Of a stretch of DNA of 64,000 nt, positions 48,387 through 61,065 are shown one piece after another. The position numbers and the translations under genes are program-made. The notes under the pieces are model-generated. The model did no database searches. It had not been told where the DNA came from and worked only from the letters and a program-made list of their open reading frames with translations. This stretch comes from Planococcus citri (lineage: Eukaryota > Arthropoda > Insecta > Hemiptera > Pseudococcidae): NCBI RefSeq assembly GCF_950023065.1, contig NC_088679.1:75764001-75828000 (forward strand), given 5' to 3'. Each line of letters begins with the position of its first letter. Within the stretch, counting starts at the first letter, position 1.

Positions 48387-50126
48387 TAGCCAGGGAGCCC
48401 CCTTAAGGATCAATTGCACCCCCCCCGGTCGATCCTCCTGGACAACTTTTTTCTTAAAGGGGGAGTCCTAATTGTAAGGAACATTTTTAGCCCTTGTTCT
48501 AAAAAAAAGTGGCCCTACTTACAAAATGGCGGTCATTTTGATTGACAGGTCAGCCGAAATCGCAGATTTTGCGTTCCAACATAGGACTTGCACAAAATTT
48601 TTCAAACTGTACAAAGGTAGATCGAAAGATCAAGCAAAAATTTATCACCTGTCAAAATTTCAAGTGCTAAAGTGCGTTTTTCGATTTTTGGTGAATTTTT
48701 GAAAATCAAATTAGGCCAAAAATGAGGGGAAAAATCCAAAATTTTAGCAAATTGACCAAGAAAGCTGAAATTTAGGATACAACCTATTTTCAACATGCTA
48801 AATCGATTGGAAGCTGTTTAAAACCGTTTTGAGCAGTTCTGAAGCCTCCAGCAGATTTTTGAAAATCGAAATTCCCACAAAATGTCATCAAAGTGGAGTT
48901 GGATAGCCGAAATTTACGCTGCAAACTAATTTCAATACGCTACGAAGTCAACTGCAGAGGGATTTCAAGTCGTTTTGGAGAATCCAGCGATTTTTTAAAA
49001 TTACTGGAGCCTCCAGTAGATGTTTGAAACTTTAAATTTCCAAAAAATTTCATCAAACGGAGATGGAAAGTCAAAATGTATTCTGCAAACTAATTTCATT
49101 AGGCTACGAAGTCGTCTGCTGGTGGATTTCAAGTCGTTTTGGAGGCTCCAGCGACTTTTTGAGAGGTCGTATGGTGTTTTTTGGAAAATTGGAATTTCCA
49201 AAAAAAATAGCTGGAAGCTTCAAAATCATTTAAAACCATTTGAAAGCACCATGCTGTAGTCGACTTCATATCGTATTGAAATTAGTTTGCAAGAGTAAAT
49301 TTCAGCTTGCCAACTCCAAGTTTCAAAAATCTACTGGAGGTTCCAGTATAATTTTCAAAAAGTCACTGGAGGCTCCAAAATGATTTGAACCCACCTGAAG
49401 TCGTCTTCTGAGGGTGTTAAAATTTGAGTTTAGAGTAAATTTCAGCTTTCCAACTCCATTTGATGAAATTTTGTGAAAATTTTAAGTTTCAAAAATCTGT
49501 TGGAGGCTCCAGGAATTTTCAAAAAGTCGCCGGAGGCTCCAAAACGACTTGAAATTCACCTGTAGTACTTCGTAGCGTATTGAAATTAGTTTGCAGAATA
49601 AATTTCAGCTTTCCAACTCCATTTTGGTGAAATTTTGTGGGAATTTCGAGTTTCAAAAATCTGCTGGAGGCTCCAGAACTGCTCAAAACGGGTTGAAACA
49701 GCTTCCAATCGATTTAGCGCGTCAAAAATAGGGTGTATCCCAAATTTCAGCTTTCTTAGTCACTTTGGTAAAATTTTGATTTTTTCCCTCATTTTTGGCC
49801 TAAATTTGATTTTCAAAAATTCACCAAAAATCGAAAAACGCTGTTTAGCACTTGAAATTTTGACAGGTTATGAATTTTTGCTTGATCTTTCAATCTACCT
49901 TTGTACAGTTTGAAAAATTTTGTGCAAGTCCTACGTTGGAACGCAAAATCTGCGATTTCGGCTGACCTGTCAATCAAAATGACCGCCATTTTGTGAATAG
50001 GGCCACTTTTTTTTTGAGTACAAGGACTAGAAATGTTCCTTAGGACTCCCCCTTTAAGAAAAAAGTTGTCCAGGAGGATCTACGGTGGTGGGGGGTGTGC
50101 AATAGATCCTTAAGCAGGCTTTCCGA
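48387..50126. mobile_element. Foldback element, ~620-bp arms
   Basis: The left arm (from the CCCTTAAGGATCAATTGCACC end) and right arm (ending TGCAATAGATCCTTAAG) are inverted copies. They share the GCTGAAATTT, TACGAAGT and GGAGGCTCCAG blocks. The middle holds further partial units. It has inserted into the 140-bp tandem array. No transposase. Confidence 0.75.
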
Positions 50127-51190
50127 CTATCAACATTGTTCAAAAAATATTTTTGTAAAAATATTTATACATATGTACTGCTTGCAAAACTTTAACCCAT
50201 TTTGATGAGCCCCACGTTACGTTTTTTAAATGGCCAAAAAATCACGCCTGGGTTCAAAATTATGTACCAATTTTTTTGAGCTCACAACGTTTTAAAAAAA
50301 AAATAACTTGCTTACTGCAAGATACGATTTTTTTCCGAAACTCCAGCTCAATATGATGAATGTATGTATTTACAAATATATGACAGATTTTCCGAAACCA
50401 CAAAAGTCATGGCCGAATTTCGGGTACAAAATCTTTCGAAAATAGGCAGCTACATACCTACCTACTTCTGAAACTTTACCCCATCTTTGATAGGTTGCAT
50501 TACAATGCCATCTTTTTTTTTTCAAATGTCCAGAAATTCATGCCCTCACCTTCAAAATTTCCGCACAGAAACATTTTCGTCGAAATATTCGAATTTTTGG
50601 CCCAGTTTGATAGGGTTTAGGTATAACTCCTTTTTCGAAAATTCAGAAGATGATGCCACAGTTCAGTTCTTTTATTTTCTGCCAACATTTCTCAGCTTCA
50701 GCCTATAATTATGAAATATCCATCTGACAAATTTTTCAAACCTTAAAAATTATGATCTAATTTTTTACTCAAAATTTTTCAGAATCACTTAAAAATCATT
50801 TTTGACGAAATGAAATACAAATTTGAATTTCTTGTGAAATTTAAGTTCAATTTGATAGGTCACATGTCTCCATTTTTAAAAATCCAAAAAATCATGTCTA
50901 AAATGTCGAGCTGAAAGTTCTGCATAAAAATGATTCTTGTCGAAATACGTTCGAATTTCTGGTAAAATTTCAATCCAATTTGATCGGTCGCATGGCACCT
51001 TTTTCAAAAATAAAAAAAATCCTGAAAATTATGTCCCAAATTCTATTTGGGTTTAAATTCAAATTCAAAATCAAAGTTCTTCAAAATCGGTTAATATTCA
51101 TTTTTGGACGAAATATAATATGTAAGAAATTATTGAGAATTTTCCACAAAATTCTAACCCTTTGATAGGTCATCAGTGATAATTTGAAAA
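50127..51190 (+). repeat. ~140-bp degenerate tandem repeats, continued
   Basis: About seven units with CATTTTGATAGGT, TTTTTCAAAAATCC and CATG phrases. From 51190 to 51720 there is only AT-rich sequence that should include the 5' UTR and promoter of the next gene. Confidence 0.55.
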
Positions 51191-51720
51191 AAATTGATAG
51201 TTTATTTATTTCCATTCAAAATTGGTGGATGGAATGGATATGACTTCGAAAATTTGACTGCGAACAAACCTCTGATTCTGAAAAAATTTCTGATGAAGAA
51301 CGATCAGAACCAATTTGAACCGGATTATTATTTATTTTGTTTCTGAAATCTGAATACTCGAAATTTCAAAAAAAAAAAAAAAAAACAAAAAAGTCAAAAT
51401 TGCACCCCATTTGCCTGCGAGCTGACAAAATAAGGTAGGGAGTTGTTTTGTTTATTTTTTGAAACACGCGTTATCACATTGCGGTGAGCAGTTCGATTTA
51501 GCAATTTTTTAAATTTCAGTTTCATTCGAAGAATATTTCTTTATTTCATTATGAAGTCTCCAAAGGTATCGCTTTAATCAAACCGAAGCTTCGCTCATCA
51601 TGGCTTGATTTCGTTCGGTAATCAAACTCATCGTTCCAAGTACTTAAGCAGAAAATGCCACCGAAGACCAGAACAGTCCAGCTATGAAATAACACACTAC
51701 ATTCACTACAACCAGCACTA

Positions 51721-52838
51721 ATGGGCGAAGGTTTAGAAATGCAACAACTCGTCACCGATACCGAATTCGAAGAAGAACGATCGAGTTCGACGAAATCCGA
51801 AACCCTGCCACGAAAATGGTCCTATCTAGGAATCCTTCTGGCCACCATTTCATCGATATTTTTCTCACTCTGTTCTGTGATTGTCAAATGGATGGAAAAC
51901 GTAGACCCTACGCAATTAGCAGTATGTAGATTTGTCGGCGTACTAATGCCCTCTATTCCAATCGTGATATGGAAAAATCAGGAAATCTTCCCCAAAGGCA
52001 AACGACTTATACTCGTATTACGTTCGTTCGTCGGAGCTACCGGTTTAATGCTGAGTTTCTACGCTTTTCGTCATATGCCTTTAGCTGACGCTTCGGTTAT
52101 CGTATTCAGTGTACCGGTATTCGTCTGCATTTTCGCTTATATATTCTTAAAGGAGCCTTGCGGTGTATTCAACATCATTACCATAGTACTTTCGTTAATC
52201 GGAGTAATACTAATCAAACGACCGACTTTTATCTTCGGTAAAGACTACTCCGAGCTTTCGTTACAGCAAGCTAAACGTTACGGTTCGTGGGGAGCTGTGG
52301 CAGCTTTCGGAGCAACGTTATTCGGAGCTAATGCTATTGTACTGATCAGGACGTTGAGATCATTACATTTTTCAGTACTGATGGCTAACTTTGGAGGTTT
52401 CGCTTTACTGCAGACGTTCGCTGTTTGTTGGTATTTGGGAGTGTTGTGTTGGCCGAAATGTGGATTGGAACGATTACTCGTCATCGCTATAGCTCTGTTT
52501 AGTTTTGCTGGTAAGCGATAAAGAGTTATTCTCGGTAATAGTTCGGTTATATAGTGTGATAATATAACTTTTTATGTGTTTTTTTTATAGGTCAAGTATT
52601 GCTCACGATGGCTTTACAAGTGGAAAACGCTGGCCCGGTGGCTATTGCTCGTACATCGGATATCGTTTTTGCTTTCATTTGGCAAATATTGTTTTTCAAG
52701 GAAGTTCCTAACGTTTACAGCCTTCTGGGTGCTTTTCTAGTCACTAGCTCTGTGGTTGTAACTGGTTTACGCAAATGGGTAGTATCTTTACCCGATAACA
52801 GTCCACTTAAAATAAAATTTAATATTTTGGCTAAATAA
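51721..52838 (+). CDS. SLC35G1-like EamA/DMT-family membrane transporter
   Basis: Two exons, 51721-52510 and 52591-52838, joined through GT-AG in frame (345 aa). A ~30-residue acidic cytosolic N-terminus is followed by about ten hydrophobic segments, the drug/metabolite-transporter fold, in two EamA repeats. The first repeat shows LAVCRFVGVLMPSIP and YAFRHMPLADASVIVFSVPV. The second ends with GPVAIARTSDIVFAFIWQI and LGAFLVTSSVVV. SLC35G members are poorly characterised; mammalian SLC35G1 (POST) is reported to act on store-operated calcium entry at the ER and plasma membrane, and transport is inferred from the fold. Its 3' end faces the SNW1 3' end, 603 bp away. Confidence 0.9.
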
Positions 52839-53441
52839 ATAATTAATAGCGTAGGTTTTTGTATTTTTATATTTCGTTACGATGCTTGAAACGATTCAAT
52901 TGTGAGGTGAAGCTCGCATTCTAAATAATTACTTTCGTTTCGAATAATTTTTCTCCAAATTTTTAATTCATTTGCACTTGATAAGTATTTTACAGTTAGC
53001 TAATTCACCACATAATCAATTTTCTCTCATTCCTGTTTCAAATTTCATTATTCTCTATGCTTCCTCATGCACCAATTCTTATTTTCGTCGTATAAATTCT
53101 GCTTAATTATGTAATAATAACATAGATAGATATCGAACTCAATTTGTGTAATAAGTTACCACAGTGGTTCCAAATAATAAAAAATAATTAACAGATATTT
53201 AATTTTATTTCTGCCAGAAAATTATATAACCTTCGAATACGTAAGATTCTAGAACTAGATAAACCGAACAAGCGAAGGAATACATGAACCTTCAAATACA
53301 GACTTGTCCAGTACTTAACGTGCTAAAAATAGAATAAAATTCGAAATTCTTAAAAGTAATCATCACGTTTTTATTGTATAATACATCTGTACATATTAAA
53401 ATCACGCACACTGAACGAAGATCATCTTCAATAATCCGAAT
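52839..53441. other. Convergent intergenic interval
   Basis: It holds the 3' UTRs of the SLC35G1-like gene and SNW1. Several AATAAA/ATAATAAA-type signals lie on either strand (for example near 52838 and 53175). No gene is visible. Confidence 0.4.
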
Positions 53442-55625
53442 TTATTTTCTTTTTTGCCTTTTTCCATCCGAGGTGCTATCTTCGCGTCCTCTCTTGGTGG
53501 CTTTTTTAGCTTGCGTCAAGAACTGATCCAGACCGAAAGGATCCTCTTCAGCTCTCTCGTATTGTACTGGTCCACTTCGTGTTCCAGATTTTTCGACATC
53601 TCTGGGACGATAAACGTGACTCGCCATTGTATCCGAATTACGCCAAGGTTTATCGTAAACGTTGTAACCGTCTTCTTCGCCGAACCCACTGTCCATTCCT
53701 TTGGTTCCATCGAATAATCTCTGGTCAAATTGAGCTTCGCCGGCCAGCTGTGTTTTGGCTGGTAATCCGAGTGCGATTTGCTCACTGATGTCTCGTTCCC
53801 TTTCTTTCTGTAGTTTGTTTCTGCGAACGAAAGGGGAATATTAATACAAAAAAAAAAAAAAAAGACAACTAGAAAGTAAATTTTTAGAATATTCACGCCG
53901 ATTTACGTACCTTTTATCGGGAGCAGCACGAGCCAAGTTTCTGTCACGGGCTCTTTCTTTGTGACGTTCCATTCGGAGCATATCTCTTTCTTTAGCTTCG
54001 TCATTTCGATCTCCTCCGCCACCGGAAGGAGCTGCTCCGGATTTAATTCCGGCTCTTTCCTCTCTGGCTTTTTGAGCCAGTGAGCGAAGATGTTCTTCTT
54101 TCTTTTCTTTTTCTTTCTGAGCCATTTTCTTCTCAACTTGGGCTCTCAATTCTACGGATTCTCTTGCCTATGATCGGAAACAAAACGTACCATCGAAGAT
54201 GAAAATGAAACTATTTGGTATCTAAAACGAAAAATAATTACTTTTCTATCGGCGATGTATAATGCTTCGGCTAACTTGGCGAATTTTTCGTTAATATGAT
54301 TGGATTGTAAACCTCTGCCGTCAGCAGCTAATCGTTTATCTAATGGTATAGTGTACCCTTTGGCGTTTTTCCAATTTGAAACGCAGGGTGGAATTTTCCA
54401 TTCTTTTTGCTCTTTTACACTAACTTTACGAGTAGGCGAATGCATTACTGGAGCTGGCGGCGAAGGGGGACCTCTAGGGATCTTTTTGTTTATCCTGAAA
54501 GATGAATGTGAAACGTTAGTTATTGCTAATAATAATGATCAGTGATTGTGAGTATTATTTACTTGAAACGAGGAGGTTCGAGAGGATCTTTTTGAAGTTC
54601 GACCATTTTGAAAACTCGTTGTTTTGCGCCTGAGTTGAAAGCAACTCCTTCTTGAGACGGAGTATAACGAATAAATTTAGCTGGTTCCTGTAAAAAAGAT
54701 GGAAATTTAAGTATCGAATGATATTCTTCGAATAAAATATCTTATTGGCGAAATGGCGATTGTTTTTACCTGTTTGGGAGCAGCTCGAACTGGCATCGCA
54801 GCAGATATTTTGGAATTGGTAAGTTTTTCTAAAGCTTGTCGAGTTTTTTCGATGGTATCTGTCACATCGTCGACATCTGGTCTTTGCAACGTCGGATCAT
54901 CTTCGTTAGCAATTTCAGAAGGTAATAAATCAGTCAACTTTGAATAAACAATCTAAAAAAAATAATAATAATACTCGTTGATTAATAACATATACGATAC
55001 ACAGAATAATGAGACTAATTTCTGATTCGATTATCGATATACCTTATCTTTATGATGCCCTTGTCGAGCAATCACATCGTATTTAACTTTTCCTTCGTGA
55101 TCTAATTGAACAGCTAGAGCATTTGAGGTACTTTTGGTATTAGGTCGGCCCATATTTAATGGATATTGTGCGACAACTATCTCGGGAAATGCGCCGCCAT
55201 CTCCAAAATCCTGCACGAAGATTGCAAATAGATAATTATCGAATACACATTTTTAAGGAACGATCTACTAATAAGTTTTAAGGGAAAATATCAACTCACT
55301 TCTAAATTTCGTGGCACCCATCCTTTCCGTTGACCGTATGGAGGAGCAGTTACGGTCGCTATGACGGATAAGGCTTGAGCTTGCTGTTTTTCTGCTCTTT
55401 CGACATCGTCCCAAGTCTTGTAAGTCGGTTGAGGAAGGAGTCTAGAACATTTCAAATAGTCATTTAACACAATGTGTCGAGTAAACGTCGAAAAATTATT
55501 TAATATTCACAAAAGTAAATTAAATTAGTACATCAAAGTGAGTACTGATGATACAGAATTTCACGAACAGATAGCAACAAGAAATGACGACGAATAAGGA
55601 ATACTTACTGAGTTAATGAAGCCAT
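53442..55625 (-). CDS. SNW1: SNW1/SKIP (Bx42) spliceosomal and transcription co-regulator
   Basis: Eight exons: 55609-55625, 55300-55441, 55043-55210, 54770-54952, 54563-54687, 54242-54494, 53911-54167, 53442-53820 (507 aa; human about 536). Landmarks run in order: PPYGQRKGWVPR, DFGDGGAFPEI, the ALAVQLDHEGKVKYD block, the defining SNW at 251-253 within SNWKNAKGYTIPLDKRLAADG, a charged KKMAQKEKEKKEEH helix, AAPDKR, and a C-terminal DPFGLDQF plus a basic KRQKRK tail. Family members are core components of the activated spliceosome and also co-regulators for nuclear receptors, Notch and other factors. The first exon is only 17 nt. It lacks part of the middle C-terminal region found in the human protein. 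It diverges from the coiled-coil gene 768 bp away. Confidence 0.96.
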
Positions 55626-56393
55626 GATGTGATACAAGTGTTTGAAAATATAATTATTAGTGTAATTATAAATTCATAGTGGAAAATTAACAAAAATAAA
55701 TAACTTATTAATTATTATCGAAGAAAAGAAAAATATTGAACAGTCAAAACACACGAAGGGTTGAAAATGATGAGAAATTCAGATTTCAGGAAGTAGGGGT
55801 TCCTAAAATTTCTGGTTGAAGGATGTTTTATTTTGTGCATTTAGCGAACCTGATGGAATAATAAAGAACTACTCGTTCAAAATTTTTGTTTTTTTTAACT
55901 GCAACTTTTGAGTTTTGACTGAGTTTTGAGTTTTGAACTTGAAGTTTTGACGTTTGAACTCAACTTTGAAGTACAGTGCATACTTTTTTATATTTTTGAA
56001 TTTGAACTTTTGAGTTTATTTATTGTAATTTGTAATTCTGTTTTTATTTCATTCAGAATTTTTTGGAAGAACTAAGAAGGATCCTTTCCTAATCCTAGTT
56101 TGATGTGAAAAGGAGCCAAAGGAGGTCCCACTTTACATGCAAAATGCAACCTAAGAATTTATTGTTCACAGCTCCCACTTTAGTGAAGAAAAAGTGTAAG
56201 ATAATTAACTTTTCGATTGTTTCACGACTCTTTGGATTCCATCAGTGAGTACCTATTTAAATAATATTATTTTATTATAACTATTATTATAGCAAATTAT
56301 GCTCAGATTTCATTGCTTGCAGTTGCAGTTCCAATTTTAGTTACATAAATATTTTGGCTTAATCAGAATTCGAAATAGAAAGGCCATTAGAAG
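55626..56393. promoter_or_regulatory. Shared divergent promoter interval
   Basis: It lies between the starts of SNW1 (-) and the coiled-coil gene (+). It is AT-rich without a clear TATA box. A run of GTTTTGAACTTGAAGTTTTGA-like repeats is at 55.90-56.00 kb. Promoter placement is inferred from orientation. Confidence 0.4.
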
Positions 56394-56934
56394 ATGGATC
56401 TATCATCTGAATCTGCTAGTGCAAACTCACCAGATGTACAAAATCGTTACACAAGAATTCGTATCAAGTCAGAGCGCCCTGCTCCTACACAATCGCAATC
56501 TAAGACGAGCATCCGGCCGGAGCAACTCCGTGTGTTGCACAACGAGGTGCGTCATAATGAAGTCCGGCTGTTAGTAATCCAAATTCCTGTATAAAGGTTC
56601 ATTTTGTTTCAGCTAAAGGAAATTAACAATCTGATGGAAACACTTCAAACGGATATGAGTAAGGGGTTCGACAGTGTAAATAGACAATGTGATGCTATAG
56701 AAGCAGGACTTCAAGATATAAAGAAATCTATATGCGTGAATACAGATGCTATCATAAAACACCTCAAAACCCTTCGACACTCACAAAAGTGAGATTATCA
56801 TCAACATCTATACTCTCTCTGAAGTCGTGAGTCTGACAAAATTATTCCCAATTAATTATTATTAGTTTGTAGGTATCATTTAATTATTTCTTTCTCTCCA
56901 TTTTAGGCCTGGTGGTTTCTCATCACGCGAATAA
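56394..56934 (+). CDS. Small coiled-coil protein, family not recognised
   Basis: Exon 1 is 56394-56546 and exon 2 starts at 56613 after a TTTGTTTCAG acceptor, giving ...RVLHNE|LKEINNLMETL in frame. Exon 2 either ends at TGA 56790-56792 (110 aa) or uses the GTGAGA donor at 56789 to join 56907-56934, giving a 118-aa protein ending KPGGFSSRE. The N-terminal half is Ser/Pro-rich and likely disordered. The second half has heptad-like spacing (LKEINNLMETLQTDMSKGF...), suggesting a coiled coil such as those in small trafficking-complex subunits. That is only a resemblance. Its divergence from SNW1 and clean splice sites favour a real gene. Confidence 0.65.
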
Positions 56935-57679
56935 GGAGCTCTTCGAGAGACTTCAGAAAATAACTAAACGAATCAATCAACGTTTCGCAGTACAAATAAT
57001 TTAGTTTATTATTTTGTTTTAAATTTTCTTCTCATAAAGTGTAACCCTCGTTTCTCCTATGGGAAAATATTATATTTAAAGTGAAACCTGATGTTTGTAT
57101 TTAAACAGGAACCAAAATACATACTATCAACTAACAATTTTGACACTTTCGTGCTCGTTGGGTTCACTACCTGTGGAGTAGAGGGGATCAAATGCATTGG
57201 TTATATGGGAGAAATTCAGTTTTTCGACTTCGTAGCGAAAATAAGTGAATTTACGTGAAGTTTGATGAGGACTTCTCTCTAAGAAAATAAACTTTCCCGT
57301 CGAATGATGTACACATTTTTTGGTTTCGCGCTAAAACAACGGTTTTATGAAGTATTTCCAGTGAGCTTGAGAGATTCGATCATCTCGAAGGAGCGAGTAT
57401 GCTAAAATTGTGTAACATTGACGATTTTTCTACACCCCCCCCCCCATCCATCGCTTCAATTAGCTTTAGAAATATTACTTTTGAATAAAAAACAAAATTT
57501 TTCGTCATTATCGTTATAAATATTATTATCACGCATCATTGTAGGTGCACCAGGAAATAAATAGTTCTCAGTTTCTAGTTATATTTGATAGGTAGGTATA
57601 CTATCCATTAAAAAAATTTAATGAAGTTTCTAAAATCATTTTCCTTTCTTGGAAAGAGAAAGAGAGAGATAAATACACA
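56935..57679. other. Intergenic interval
   Basis: It contains the presumed 3' UTR of the coiled-coil gene and of the downstream aldo-keto reductase, a C-homopolymer run (57427-57443) and an (AG)n tract near 57.66 kb. No gene is seen. Confidence 0.4.
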
Positions 57680-59202
57680 TTATGACTTCTGGTTTTTCTT
57701 CAAATCTGCCATGATTTCCTTCACATCAACATGAACAGGGTTAGCAGTCGGAATATCAAATTGCAGGGCGAATGGATACTCTTTGAATTGCGCAGCGCTG
57801 CAAATAGAAGCGAAAATTACCTCATTAGTAAGCCTATACTTTTGAAATACTTATCAGAAAATTTCCAAAGTAGATAGGTAGGTATAGGTATCTCACGTAA
57901 AGTAATGAAAGATCCTTTTATTCTGTTTGTTCAATTCGTCCATCATTTTCATATCCTCGGGATCAAGATTAAAATCAAATACATCAACATTCTGTTTAAT
58001 ACGAACAGGTTTCTCGGATTTTGGTATAGGTACAACACCTAATTGGATCTAAAATTGGAATATTTTCTTTTAACCATCTCACCATTCTCACCGTATATTC
58101 TTCATTAGTGCCTATTAATATTGATTAATAACCTACCAAATATCGAAGAGTAATTTGGCTATTGCTTTTACCATGTTTTTTAGCCAGTGCTGTAATCGTT
58201 TCGTTAGTAAAAACACTATCATTATTGGTAACTTGGAATGAACTCAGTGGACTATACCCTTGAATAACGATATCGTGCTGTTTACAGAACTCTAAAATTT
58301 GTTTTTGGTCCAAGAAAGGATGGAATTCAATCTAAAGAAACGATTTTGATCATAGTGAAATCCTCAAAATATTTTGATCAAAGTCACACAAGGAAAATGA
58401 GTAGTAAAATTACTTGATGGGCTACAGGTTTAAACTCAGCTATTTCTAGAATTCGTTCGATTTGAGATTCTTTGAAGTTCGAGATACCCAAACTTTTGGT
58501 GTAGCCTAATTTCACACATTCTTCCATCGCTTTCCATGTGTCTTCGATGGGGATTTCATCTTCGAGACCCATCAGAGCGAATTCTTCTCCCTATGAGTAA
58601 ATAGGTAATGAATTAAACTTCGTCAGCAAATTGCCTATGGTAAAATATGTCTTTCAAAGACGAGCGACGAGCTTTTGAATTACCTGATAAGCAAAAGGCC
58701 AATGCATCAAGTATAAATCAACGTAATCGAGACCCATCTCTTTCAATGTCTTTTGCAAAGTTGGTACAACCTTTTCAGGCTTATGTTGTGTATTCCAAAG
58801 CTAAAAAAGATATCAACGTTTTCGTCAGAAATTTCATTCGGATTTATCGTTACTGATCCACTCTGATTAGAACAAAAAATTACTTTGCTGATGATGAATA
58901 AATCTTCTCTTTTGATCGTACCATCGTCTATTATCTCCTTTATAACTTTACCGATGGCATTTTCATTGAAATAAATAGGAGCTGTGTCGATTAAGTAGCA
59001 TCCGGTTTTGATGGCCATTTTAACTGTTGTTCTGACATCTCTGGCCTTCAAAACGTATCGTAATTAAAGAAATTTTCAGATAACTTTTCATAGAGCTAAA
59101 TAATAATAAAAATACCATGAATGTTCCAATGCCAATGGATGGCATTTCCATGCCATTGTTCAATTTCACCTTAGGCACATCAATTTTTTTAACATCCTCC
59201 AT
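57680..59202 (-). CDS. Aldo-keto reductase 1 (AKR, NADPH-dependent)
   Basis: Seven exons: 59116-59202, 58884-59045, 58684-58800, 58414-58590, 58137-58331, 57897-58048, 57680-57797 (335 aa). A (beta/alpha)8 oxidoreductase of the aldose/aldehyde reductase type. It would reduce carbonyls to alcohols in the cytosol. The catalytic tetrad is complete: Asp49, Tyr54 (DTAPIYFNE), Lys83 (FIISK) and His116 (YLMHWPF). Cofactor-binding regions include LGISNF, GYSPLSS and the [13 protein letters not shown] loop that fits the NADP phosphate. The start ATG lies just after a possible acceptor (59205-59207), so a 5' noncoding exon is likely. It is a tandem paralogue of the next gene, with matching intron positions. 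Confidence 0.93.
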
Positions 59203-59634
59203 AACTGAAAAAATATCACGTTCGATTTGAAATCTTTCTGCCACGTATTGAACGATTGGATGAAAATTATTCAAATTACAGGCCCCTTTAGAAAACTATT
59301 GAGACTTCGTCAACGAAAAAATTACATAATAACTACCCAGCGATTGTCAGATGTTTGGTGAACAGACGATGAAGAAAATACACGATATAACTCACTAGCA
59401 ACAAGCTAATGAGAAGAAAACTGCTACCTAATCGTAAAAAAGGTAATATCTTTCATGGAACTGATAAAATGTCACTATTGGACAAAAATTATCTACATTG
59501 ACAGCGTCAAATTATCGCCTTTTTCAAGGTTTACGCGTCGAACAAGTTTAAAAAAGATATATTAAACCATATACAAATATTTCGAAATATTAACAAGTGC
59601 AGGAAATGTACACAACTGCAGTAAGGAAGCTTCT
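59203..59634. other. Interval between the tandem AKR genes
   Basis: It holds the upstream region of AKR 1 and the 3' UTR of AKR 2. No other gene is visible. Confidence 0.4.
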
Positions 59635-61065
59635 TTAAAATTCAATGCCAAAAGGATATTCTTTAAAATTTGAAAATCTGTCAAAAAAAGTAACAACAGC
59701 TGAATTAGTAATTTTTTATACACGAATCGTAAGTGAATGAATGAACTAAAATTCATACCTTTCTTGCGGATTACATCGTAAATTTTTATTTATTTTTTCA
59801 ATCGTTCGAATATCTTCATCGGTTAAAGAAAAATCGTAAGAATGGAAATTTTCCTCCAAATGATTCACGTTGCTAGTCATCGATACAGGAATGATTTTAA
59901 AATGGTTCTAAAAAAATAAATAAAAGCAAACGTGAAAATTCTCGTTTCGTTTGTTTTTCGATGAAAAAGAGTAGAATTATAACACAAACCAAATAATTGA
60001 AAACAATCTGAGCCGGAGTTTTATTATACTTTTTCGCCACTCGATTCAACTCGCTTTCTTCCAATAAATTCAAAGAGTAATATCCCGGTCTGTAAAGTGG
60101 ACTGTAAGCCATCACTTGGACACCTCTCTCTTGACAAAAACTGATCAATTTTCTAGGGAAAAAATACGGATTACATTCGACCTAGAAAATAATATAATAT
60201 TTATTCGTAACAATCAATTTGCTTTTAGATATTCTGAAAATTTCTTCGGTCGAGAAATAAGATATCATATTAACCTGATTAACAACTGGTTTCACCGAAG
60301 CTATCTTACAGATTCGATCTATTTGCACGCTGTTGAAATTCGATACACCTATGCTCTTCGCATACCCTTGTATCACACATTGTTCCATTGCACTCCATGT
60401 TTCTTCTAAAGTTACGCCGGTATCTTCGATAAACTTACTCTTCTCGATTTCATTTTCAGTCGGCTGCGATTAGAAATCAAACAATAAGTCATTATTTCAA
60501 TGTAATACGTACAGATTCCAGACCGATCAAGATTAATATCCAAACCTGGCATGCGACTGGCCAATGAATCAAATACAAATCTAAATAATCTAATTGTAAA
60601 TCTTTCAGTTGCTTTTTGATCGCTGGGATTACTTTGTCTGGACGATGACATGAATTCATTAACTGAAATATGTATGAAACAGAAAGTGAAAATCTTGAGG
60701 TAGCTTCAAGATTAGAAAAAGTTCGAGTACAATATGCATATACCTTACTAATGATGAAGAGATCTTCTCTTTTGTATTTACCTTCGGCGAGAATTTTAGT
60801 CAGAATGGATCCCAGTTCAGACTCATTTTCGTAATAACGTGCAGTATCGAATGATCTGAATCCTATATCCAAACCAGTACGAATAATGTTCTCTAAATCG
60901 ACCACCTGTAGAATATATAGGTGAGATTACTAATAATAAAACACTTAAAACAGATTTTTAACTAATTCAATGTGTTCGAGAAATATTGGAAATTCTTACT
61001 TTGTATGTCCCTAATCCAATGGCAGGGATTTCTAATCCGTTGTTTAATTCAATGTTTTTGGCCAT
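59635..61065 (-). CDS. Aldo-keto reductase 2 (tandem paralogue)
   Basis: Seven exons: 61000-61065, 60744-60905, 60546-60662, 60275-60463, 59990-60181, 59759-59907, 59635-59677 (305 aa). Exons 2 and 3 have exactly the lengths of AKR 1 exons 2 and 3 (162, 117 nt), and the other introns fall at equivalent places. The tetrad is Asp42, Tyr47, Lys76, His109. The cofactor loop differs: AKR 1 has [13 protein letters not shown], while this one reads IPVSMTSNVNHLEEN, without the Lys-Ser and Arg that contact the 2'-phosphate. NADPH preference or activity may therefore have changed. The last exon gives FKEYPFGIEF. If exon 6 is not spliced, a stop follows five codons later. Confidence 0.92.
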
